Made by a program: the position numbers and the translations under genes
Shown here: piece after piece, positions 55,104-64,000 of the stretch
Position numbering within the stretch: position 1 is the first letter of the stretch
How the letters are laid out: every line of letters starts with the position of its first letter
Assembly: GCF_027943255.1 (NCBI RefSeq)
Contig: NC_072894.1
Coordinates: 132,981,601 to 133,045,600 of the forward strand
Direction of reading: 5' to 3'
DNA from: Anastrepha obliqua
Taxonomy: Eukaryota > Arthropoda > Insecta > Diptera > Tephritidae
Length of the DNA stretch: 64,000 nucleotides
Notes under the pieces: generated by a model
Databases searched by the model: none
Told to the model about the DNA's origin: nothing
What the model saw: only the letters and a program-made list of their open reading frames with translations

Positions 55104-57229
55104 GAAATTTTTTCAATTTTTTGAATTCCGGTAAGTAACGTGAAGCTCTGGTTTGTTCACTGCTTACAACCAAAGTCCTATTTCTTTCCTTCGTTCGTAA
55201 GAAACCCTGATACAGAACAGCTTTCATTAAACTGCGCCTAGCTGCACATCTGCTCTGCTACTCAATACCAGGGTGCAATACCTTTGAAAAAATTCAAGCA
55301 TTTGACTAGAGGGAGTTTAAAGGGGAAGATCAGCGCTTGAATACTCTCTATTACCTCTTTCCGATTTCAAGACAATCTTTCGAGCGTAACTTCATAAAAT
55401 TTCTTCCAAACTTTTACTGTCCGATGTTCTTTTGTATGCAGAAGAACGTTAACACTACCTTATCAACAATCAGAGTTCTTAGATCGTTTGGAGCTGAGAT
55501 TCTGAAAGCTCAAAACAGCGAATAAATTGAGCATATTAAGCCGGCTCTGCTCGCCTTGGCAGGGCATATGGAGTCCATGTAAAATGTGAGGCGTGGAAGT
55601 CACTTCTAGCAACTATTAAAAATTCTGCTGTGAACTTCGCGATCACCTCTTATATATTTGGGGCTTAATCTGTCCAACATCTGAATATGAAATTTTTCCA
55701 AAACAAAGACTTAAGACTTGCTTATTCAAGCTTCAAATGCTCCGAGCTAAACTGAATGCAAAACGATTTCCAAACGCTCAATTTGAAAGCAGTAATTAAA
55801 ATTTGAGGTTAAGTTGAAAATTTTAAAGCATAAGAGACTTAGTTGTAGTCTGAAAAACATCTCCAAAAATGCAATAAAATGTGCTAGCAACTAATCCAGT
55901 CAACAAGCTTTTTTATTACGCTACGAATACATAAAAATACTATTAAAAATGTAACTTTTTCTTCAAATTGCCATACCCATCTCCTCCTAGAACACTGTGT
56001 AAAAATATATGTATGTAAATCTTACTCTTTCTCTCCTTTCTCTCCCGCCGAACCACTTAAATGCGACTACTGTACTAAAATTATTTTGATAGAGTTATTC
56101 ATTTCAATTAATAATACAAAATAAAATTATGGAAAAATGTCACAATGAAAAAGTTCCACTTGACAATCCTGCTGTGAAATGAAAATTCTAAAAAAAAAAC
56201 AAGCGTTATGTAAATTTTCAAGCAGACAAATAAACTTAGAGCAGAACTTCATAAGTAAATACAAAAATGGCTGAGTTTTTTTTCGGAATTACCGCTGCCG
56301 GCTACAATGCAGCAGCGTTGTGTACGGCAATAAAAAACGCAGCAGGTAGTAATAAAATTTTATTAAAGAAAAAATTAGGCAAAAAAGTTATCATTGCTTG
56401 CTTTGCCACAATCGGGTAAAAAAGTTTGTTGAAAAACTAACGCAATTTTTAAATTAAATTAAACATAAAATTAAAATAAACTAAATAAAAAATATGTGGC
56501 CTGCGCCTGCGAGGTTTTTATTTTTTGGGTATTCTGTTGCCCCACAAAATAGCCGCACATTTAATTTGTTCAACACGAATGCATTTTTTCCGCCAACTTT
56601 AAATCCATCAAAAACTATGAATCAATATAAATAAATTTAATATTTTAAATATGTCAACGTTGACGGCTGCTTTAAAAAGTGCAATTAAATTTGATAAAGA
56701 TTTATGAGTATTTTGTATGCACACATACCTACATATGAATATGGCTGTGTATGGAAATTTGCTTGCTGGCCACTAAGAAAAAATTACGCATTAATAAGCC
56801 AAATTTTTTGAATGCCAGTGAAGCGTTGTTGCCTTACGCTTCAACGATTTTAATCTTAAAAATAATAGAATATTTAAAAAAATAATAACTCGCTTTTGTA
56901 CCTATTTTTATTGAAAATATTTATTTTTAAAATCCTTCCGCGCTGCTTTGCGAATACAAAAATGGATATTTTTGAGGGCGAATTTTTTTTTAGAAACTTT
57001 GCACTTTTATTCTCTTAAAATTATTAATAATTTTGTTGTGCTAATAATTAATATTTGTCAGTTAATTTGTAAAGCTAATGATTGGCAGCTTTATCCTACA
57101 AGATTTTTGACAACAAATCGCCGCGCATGAAAGCCCGTATGGCTGACAAAAAAAGATAGCATCTTAAATGTTACGCTTTTTGTTAGTCAAATAGGCTGGA
57201 GATCACACTAGTAAATAAGATTTTTCTAT
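55104..57229. other. Non-coding sequence, no gene seen
   Basis: AT-rich. A donor-like CCG|GTAAGTA at about 55,128-55,136 and a CT-rich stretch near 56,025-56,050 are the only points of note. Confidence 0.5.
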
Positions 57230-58200
57230 TATCGAGACTATGTCACACGTTACGAAAGTTTATGTTATGCGGTAGTAAAATGTGAAAGCTAAACAAGTTG
57301 GTGACTTCAAATTTTAGCATATAACGCAGGTGGTAGCAAGCTTTACTGGCAAGTGATTGAAAGTTTTAACTTTCATGGAAGCCATGATTTTGAGTATGAA
57401 AGCTTTATCTACAACTATGAAAGCTTTTGGTAATGACAGGTGTTTTTGATGGCACTACTTAATGAAATAATTTTAGGCTGCATATACAAAAACCGCTCAA
57501 AACTCGCAATTGTATCACTTTTTATAAGAAAAACTCGTCAAATAAAACGAGCCACAGATTTCAGTTTTTAGCACGGAAATCACGTCGTGGTGGTAAATGC
57601 CTGATTGCTGTTAGAACTCGTCAAGCCTAGGAGAGCATTTCATATCAAAAGGAGATGTGAATGATACAAATAATGGGTGAAAGGCTTGCTATTGGTGTGA
57701 AAGCCACTATCGTATTGGTGAGAGCTACGCTGCCAAAAATCGTTAGTCCCTAAAGCTATGCGTTTACTATTTAGCATGTACGATATACTTTAAGTGGTTC
57801 TCACGGGCTTTTATTTCACATATAAAAGCTCACCTTTAGGAAATGAAAGCTTTCTTCAAGTTTTATTATTTTGTCGCCGGTGCGAAATATTATAAAAGCT
57901 ACACTGTCAAAACTTGTTAGGCAATAATGCTATACTGCTAACTATTTATCAAAAATATTACTATTTATCAAAAATATATCCGAGATATTTTTTTGAGCCT
58001 TTATTTCACGTGTAAAAGCTCAACTTTCGGAAAAGAAAGCTTTTTTTGGAATTGTGTAGACTTTTAATAATAAGCAGGTCCTCTTGTAAAAGTTAAAAGT
58101 TAAAATAAAAGTTTTAGTCTATTCATGAAAGCTCCAGTTTCGAAAGCGAAAGCTGCTTGCGCAGTTGCGAATGCTTTTGAGCCTTAGAAAACCCATTAGT
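57230..58200 (+). repeat. AAAGCT-rich region with ~165-bp duplication
   Basis: About twenty AAAGCT/AGCTTT words occur in 1 kb. Within it 57,715-57,860 and 57,877-58,049 are related in order: AGCTAC-ctGyCAAAA, GTTAG, ATGCTATACTG-like text, ACTATTTA, then CTTTTATTTCACATATAAAAGC against CTTTATTTCACGTGTAAAAGC, and CTTTMGGAAAWGAAAGCTTT. The second unit has an internal duplication of ACTATTTATCAAAAATAT (about 57,941-57,975). No coding potential. Confidence 0.7.
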
Positions 58201-60554
58201 AATGAGTTATATCTAATACTAGTGGTGTGGTAGAACGCTTGTGCCATTTATATTAAGAACTTTCCTCTTGAAAGCATGCCGAAGATGGAAAAGCATTCAA
58301 AAATACTTTTATGAAGTTTTTGTTAGTGAAACAAAAAAAAAATTGTACTCTTTGATACAGTAAAATTTGAAAAAAAAATTGCTCTGAATGCTTCTAAGAG
58401 GAAGATCGCCAGAGCAGAAGTAAAATTTATTGTTTATTTATAGATAAAAATTGTTTTGCTCAACTTTTGGTAGATTATTGGTTGCCCCTGGTAGGAGAAT
58501 CAACTTCAAAGCTCAATGCAATTTCATAGCTCTGTGAATTTTTGCACAATAAAGTACAAGTTTAAAGTCGCTCAAGAATCGCGTTGATTTTTTACAATTT
58601 TTCTGTTGACGGTGTTATGTGTTTTCTTCCCATTTGCTTAACTTTTGGTAGCTTACAGTTGGTAGCTTACTCCTGGTAGGCGAATCTACTCCAAAACTTT
58701 AATCAGGCAATCCTAAGATAAATCCTAGAATACAGCGTATATTGAAAGATATTTGTATTGCTAATGAAACTTTTTATTTATGACGAGTTGCAACACTATG
58801 AACAAATTCGGTCCACTTTTGCATCTCTGGCCATTTTCCGGGTCATCTGCGCGCTCGATGACTACCCACTTCGATTAAGTAGTGGCCAAGGATGCGTGCA
58901 TTCATACCCATTAAAACTTTAATACTCGCAGATATTGTAACTCAGTATCTGTTTCTTTGTAGGCACGCCAAAAAAGGCCGAGACTATCCATTAGAAATTA
59001 CGTATAGGAGAATTAGTAATCTGCAATGGGAGCGGCAAAGAAGAGGCAGAACTGGCGATAATCAAAACAAAAGGCTTGCATGTGAATTGGAGAAATTCAA
59101 GTTTCTTGCATTTATTGCCGGAAAATTTTTTGGCTTCAAAGAACATTTGCAGAATTTTACCAAAAGTAGAAAGGAGTTGCCACGCACGAAAGGCAGGGAG
59201 TTAAATTCCAGGAGAAAAAATTTCAAAGAGAAAAAATAAATAAATGCGGCAAGTCGACAAAAGTACAACAATGATAAACAGATATGCATTTGGTGAACAA
59301 CAAATGGTTCAATTCGTGAATTGCAACAAATGAGGCAGTGATACCAAACTCAATAATAAGCACACCAATACATACAAATCGGCTTAGCGGTTCGATTTTG
59401 TACGAATGCGCTTTGAATTTGCCTTGCGAACGGATTGGATTAAAATGACTACGTTAGACAATTTACATTTGTTGTTTTTTTTTTGTATTATGTTTTGTTT
59501 ATTTTATTATCGCTGCAGTTGGGCATGTAACGACATCGTTTGCTGTTGTTTTTGGTCAAAGGCTAATCAAATGCACAAATGCGTATCCGGCGCGCAATCG
59601 CCTTATATGGACGCAGCGACATAAATACATGACAATATATTGGGCGCTCAAGAAGGCAATTGCTATGCGACAAAAGCTACAACAACAACAGCCACAAGAA
59701 CAGCAACCACATTGAACTGCAGCGAATGCCACAAAACAATTACAACAAATCGTCATCGCATAAACAAAGAAGGCAATATTGTTATTTTCGCTAACTTGTT
59801 GCTTTTGTTGTAATAGTCTACTTATCCATTTATGCGCCGCGATCGTTTCAATAGCCTTTTATGTTTTGCACCAGCAATGCGCGGCACGCATATGCAGCTG
59901 CAAGCATGTTTGTATGTACACATTTGGTGTCGTGGCGTAATAAGCGGCAAGAGGAATTGGCGGGATGAAGAGATGGTGCAGAAGTAACAGATGCACTGGA
60001 GATGCGCTAAAAATTGTTGCAAACTCTTGATGTTGTAATTGTTTTTGTAGTCTGGGTTAATAGCAAAAGGAAATGGGCAATAGAGAAAATGTGCGAGTGG
60101 TCGGTTGGTCGCTTGGTCGGTCGACTCTCAACATTCGATTGACCGCATATGGGCACGAAACAATAACAACAATAGCAACGGTAATGGAGCACACAATATG
60201 TAATTGCATTCGCCCGCTTGGCCATCTATTACCGCAGTGAGGCTGAAAAATAAAAATAGGAATTTAAAATAAAACTTTGTTACGAGCGCTGAGAAGCGGC
60301 GTGAACGAGTGAAGCAAAGTTTTTTCCTTTCAGAGGCAGCAAAGGCTTGTAATGGTGTGAGTGTGGCTGGAAGTGTGTTTTCAATTTATATGCGTATATG
60401 AAATGAATATTTTTAATTTTAAATAAAGTATGAATCACAGTGCCAACCTATCGCTTATGAAGAAGTGCTCAGAAGTTTCACTTATGGAGACAGATCGAGC
60501 TTTTCGAAATTGAACATGAAATTGGAAAGTAATCGTAGATAGAAATTTATTAGT
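58201..60554. other. Non-coding sequence, weak ORF at 58.9 kb
   Basis: A 115-codon plus frame (58,892-59,239), Lys/Arg/Glu-rich, contains an acceptor-like TCTGTTTCTTTGTAG at 58,949-58,963. No donor, domain or start context supports it. Runs of AACAACAAC (59,680-59,750) are present. Confidence 0.4.
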
Positions 60555-60820
60555 TCTTAAAACATACATATATTAGTAAAATCATAATTTTCATGAACCA
60601 CTAATCGAGAAATTTAAGCAACAAAAAAAAAAACACCAATTATAATAAACATTTGGGAAAATTTATGAGATAAATAACCTTAAATTAATGTTGCTCAAAT
60701 ATTATTTTCCATGAACGTTAAATGAACAAAGTAAGAAAAAATCAAATAAGAAATTAAGCAAAAAAAAACTCAACTTATAATAAACATTTGGGAAAATGTA
60801 TGAGATAAAGAACTTAAGGA
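60555..60820 (+). repeat. Divergent tandem duplication, about 130 bp
   Basis: The copies at 60,555-60,685 and 60,686-60,820 share TTTTCATGAACSN, GAAATTWAAGCAA, the A run, TATAATAAACATTTGGGAAA and ATKTATGAGATAAAKAAC in the same order. AT-rich, non-coding. Confidence 0.75.
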
Positions 60821-61134
60821 TTTATTTACAAAACCATTTTATTGACGATTTCTTAATATCTATTTAGGGTGGTGAACGAGCGTGTTTTTTACTTTTGCAG
60901 CTAAAATAACTTCTGTGATATGTTAGAAAATTAGTTCGCGGTTAAAGTTATGGGTCCAAGGTTTAGTTAAAATTATAAAATGGCATTACATTTAAACAAA
61001 GTTGAAAAACGCTAAAATTGAATATTGAAAATCGCCTAGTCGGCCGAAATGTTAAGGTCAATTAACCGCCAATAATTTCAGGGTTGACTCCATTACACTT
61101 TTTTTTTTGTGAAAATAGATGTTACGCCAACAGT
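60821..61134. other. Non-coding sequence, nothing recognised
   Basis: AT-rich spacer. Confidence 0.5.
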
Positions 61135-61680
61135 GTCATCATCATCGTTGTTTCCTTCAATCCGTAGCGGGACATAGGGCACCAACACCACCTACCCGCC
61201 ATTTCATCTGATTTCTGGATGACGCCTTCAACTGCTTCCAGCTTAACTCGAGTAAAGCGGGCTTGCGATCCATAGTTCTTTTCTAGGGTTCTCTTCTTTA
61301 AATTTTCGTTATGTTACTATCTTCCTAAAGTAAGTGTAAATAAATCCACTTCCATTTCTGTCTTCTAATTTAAATGTCAAGCGGTCCATGCTTGCTTTTT
61401 CGAGCAATTCCTTGTTTGACGTTTTTTTTGGCCAGAAAATTCGGAATATAATCCTTAGACAGCGGTTGACAAAAGCTTGTAGGCGACTGGCTATAGTGGT
61501 GGTGATTTTCCAGGTAGAGATACTGTAAAGCAGTACCGACTGCACATTCGACTTGAAGAGCGTAACCTTTAAAATGGAACTCGGCTTATTATTTCGCCAT
61601 ACAGAGTGCAACATCCCGAATGCCCCTCTGGGCAACCTTGGGCACGCCAGCAGTATCAGCCGCATGAAATTTCAATTTGA
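61135..61680 (-). mobile_element. Endonuclease-RT C-terminal fragment
   Basis: The minus-strand frame 61,309-61,665 is well preserved: GAFGMLHSVWRNNKPSS, LKVTLFKSNVQSVLLYS, ETW worn to STW, RLQAFVNRCLRIIFRIFW and SNKELLEKASMD, then KLEDRNGSGFIYTYFRK where RRRKWKWIGHTLRK is usual. This is the C-terminal third of an insect endonuclease-reverse transcriptase. The C-terminal GRP block is gone, and further 3' the minus strand has AACGATGATGATGACAC (61,136-61,152), a GATGAT-type end like that near 15,670. Confidence 0.85.
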
Positions 61681-63609
61681 GTATGAATCATCCGGCGTGG
61701 AAATAAAAAAATATTTCTTTCAGGAATTTTGCTTTCAGTACTCTCCTTCTGCTTCTTGAGACAACTATGATAGGTGCCATAGTAAAAGATTAATCTTACA
61801 GCCGGTGACTTCTGGCGTGCGTTCTCCTTTTTGAATTTTTGAATACATATAGCAAAACGTGGTATGAAAATATGTCAAAAGTCGATTTTGAAACCAAGGT
61901 TTCCTTATCTAACTTACGTACTACCCCCCAAATTTGTTCTAGGGCACAAAAGAAGGAAAAGAAACTTAAATACCTGTTTTTAATTTTTTCTTTGCTTTAA
62001 TTTGTTTTCGTAAAAAAAGAAGAATAAGAAATGAATTCCGGGCAGATATGCATAATGAGCGCACACTGAACGCTATTCTCCGCCCAAAAAAACCTATCAC
62101 ACAAACAAATTGAAGCCTGAAAATTGTTCTGGGAACTCTTCACTAGCAATTCGAACCCATACATCACTGCTGCTGCCGATCGTTCTGGACGTCCGATTGA
62201 AAAAGCTCAACTGCTAATGAAACAGAAATTGGTAGAAATGGAAATTGAAAAATGGAAAAAATTAAAAATTGATTAGCAGCAACCGCAAAGGTTGCGGCCT
62301 GCTAAAGTTACACAATTTCTGTTACTAAGTACTTTGGAAAGCGGTTGCAATCAGCAGTTCGAGTACGGCAAAGATCGGCAAGTCACTGCTGCACACAAAG
62401 GAGAAATAAAAAGAAGCACACAAGCACACACACACACACGCATACTGTAATTACGTATAAGAAAGCAACAAGTGCAAGCTGAAGAATGAGACAAACAAAA
62501 GGCAAAGCCAATGATTGCCAATAACAAAAACAACAACCACCAGCAAGATGCAACAAGCTAACAACAATAATCGAAGAGAGCTGATCAAAGCGGCTAAACG
62601 AACAACAAACGACTGCGATTGAGACTGGAGTGAGGCCGCAGAGCCAATCAGAAAAAATAAATAAATAAACTAAGAGAAAAAAAGCAGTAAAACAAAAAAG
62701 GGCAAGGCAAAACAAGCGATTCAGCAAACAAAAAAAAAAATATAAAATAAAGGCAAAACATGGCCGGCAAGTTGCAACGACGCGCCCAACAGCGAAATTC
62801 AATGAAATGCAATTTTTTCCCCAATCATATGCTTTTCTTTATTCGTATTTTTTTCTGTTCTGTATTCGGAGCTGCCTGTGCGATCAGTGCTTGCGAAATT
62901 GCTGCACGATCGATGTGCGCAATTGGCAATCGCAGCAGCCGCAGCAGCAGTAGTGACAGCGGTAAGCCAGCAATAAAAAGAAAAAGTTGCCTTCATAGAA
63001 CCTCTGCTGCTCTGTGCGGAGTTCATTTGAAGCCTGTCCACCAGCGGTCAGCGCTTTGCAATTTAATAGCAACAGCGAGCAAAATAATAGCAATAATAAG
63101 CGAAGAGAATGCAGCCCAACGCAGACAATAGCGCAAAGAGCAACAAATCGGAACAGCAATAACAATAGTAGTCGCAGTGCAGGTATTAGTGGTAGTGTGC
63201 AACAAATAGCAACGAGCCAATTGATGGCGATACGACCATTCTCGGTACATTATTCCATCGATACGTCCATCCATCCATCCATCGGCATCGATCGAATGCC
63301 GGCCAACGACACCGATCGCGCTTCGATTGCAGCTTGATTGCTTGTGGTGGCGCTGCTGCCAGGTTCGTTTTTGCCTCTTGTTCGCCTCTTTTGCATTGCA
63401 GCGAATTCTTTTCGATTTTATTTCTCCACCACCCGATTGCCTGGTCAGCTCATAGCGCAATGGCTGGGAAGCTTCAATGGCGAGTTATCAGCATGTCAAA
63501 GATTCTTATTTAGTTTTTATTGTTATTGTTATTATTTTCTACCTTCATTTCAATTATGTTGTTTTTTGTAAGCACTGTTGTTGTTGTCGACCCTCTGCTG
63601 CGGTTTATA
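61681..63609. other. Unassigned sequence with AAC/CAG-rich stretches
   Basis: From 62,340 on the DNA becomes rich in AACAAC, CAGCAG and AGCAAC words, as in fly 5' UTRs and transcription-factor exons. Two plus-strand frames, 62,760-63,131 and 63,014-63,337, have some coding character (see findings). A CCAT run lies at 63,266-63,282. No exon could be confirmed. Confidence 0.4.
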
Positions 63610-64000
63610 CAGGGTGGCTGATGAAAGCCGCTACCAAAAAAAAATTGAATAACTTGTTTTCTTTTTAAGTTATCTGTTCCATTTTTGTTTTAATTTGCAG
63701 ATTGATCTTTAAAATTTATTAAAATGGATAACTGGGACACGCAAACAAGAATTTGGATAGTCCGCCGCTATCACGCACTGGAGTCCGTAGTTTTGGTACA
63801 GAGAGAGTACAACCAGATGTTTGGCGGCGATCCCCCCAGGCAGAGTGACCATAATGAGACTGGTGAATAATTTTGCTGAGCAAGGAACAGTCGCAAGAAG
63901 GCCTTATCATCGAAACCCACCAGTTCGGACGGAGGAAACGATCGCAGCTGTAGCTGCAGCTATACAAAGCAATCCAAGGGTTTCAACAAGAAGCTTATCT
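63610..64000 (+). mobile_element. 5' end of Tc1/mariner-type element, cut by window edge
   Basis: After a TA (63,608-63,609) the sequence starts CAGGGTGGCTGATGAAAGCC, a plausible terminal repeat. ATG at 63,724 opens MDNWDTQTRIWIVRRYHA, then LVQREYNQMFGG, the first helix-turn-helix of the insect Tc1-like transposases that carry the DUF4817-type N-terminus. After a run of six C (63,832-63,837) the frame shifts; the other frame continues VTIMRLVNNFAEQGTV, ARRPYHRNPPVRTEETIA and VAAAIQSNPRVSTRSLS to the window end. The N-terminal part is otherwise well preserved, so the element may be young. The catalytic domain and right end lie outside. Confidence 0.85.

Noticed and set aside
58892..59239. 115-codon Lys/Arg-rich frame with an internal acceptor-like site
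   Set aside because: Basic composition follows A/G-rich DNA. No donor, domain or clear end signal.

Overview
The window looks like non-coding, transposon-littered DNA from an insect nuclear genome, most likely a higher fly. The evidence is AT-rich sequence with no long open frames, dense CA/TG, GA and opa-like runs, mariner/Tc1 and jockey relics, a Helitron and tRNA-derived SINEs. Several of the repeats (the SINE with a GGTTCGAATCTCC B box, the endonuclease-reverse transcriptase tails, the AAGGTGGC-ended MITE) resemble repeats I recall from tephritid fruit flies (Bactrocera/Ceratitis/Anastrepha type). That assignment is from memory and was not tested.

Only one piece of host coding sequence can be argued for: a short plus-strand terminal exon at 19,214-19,300. 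It has a good acceptor and branch site, 28 codons, a stop, and poly(A) signals downstream. If it is real, the first 19 kb are the last intron of that gene and the DNA to the right is intergenic or belongs to other genes. A consensus recursive-splice (ratchet) site on the minus strand at 36.58 kb hints at a long minus-strand intron there.

Layout: 0.4-0.9 kb, MITE fragment and deleted Tc1-like element; 2.2-2.9 kb, SINE and another repeat; 7.2-9.4 kb, interspersed repeat, a 697-bp element with long inverted repeats, a 539-bp Helitron and a T-rich repeat; 10.6-13.5 kb, two copies of one mariner family; 15.3-17.2 kb, two non-LTR retrotransposon tails; 19.2 kb, the exon; 21.0-24.1 kb, a dense nest of transposon pieces; 27.5-28.3 kb, repeat and MITE; 31.0-32.9 kb, reverse transcriptase and RNase H pieces and a SINE-like unit; 33-39 kb, mostly unexplained DNA; 39.4-41.8 kb, divergent tandem repeats; 45.2 kb, third copy of an interspersed repeat; 49.1-49.7 kb, SINE plus retrotransposon tail; 51.3-55.1 kb, MITE, a divergent ~116-bp tandem array and two SINEs; 57.2-58.1 kb and 60.6-60.8 kb, further divergent duplications; 61.1-61.7 kb, retrotransposon tail; 63.6 kb to the edge, the 5' end of a Tc1/mariner-superfamily element.

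The most interesting unexplained signal is a 14-bp inverted-repeat motif, TGTCATNTTTGACA. It occurs five times between 38.1 and 48.3 kb, four of them within 5 kb. A related palindrome, TGACAGCTGTCA, occurs at 28.9 and 47.7 kb. Second are the independent loci (39, 41, 52, 58 and 60 kb) of old tandem duplication with units of about 105-190 bp, two of them rich in the word GAAAGCT.
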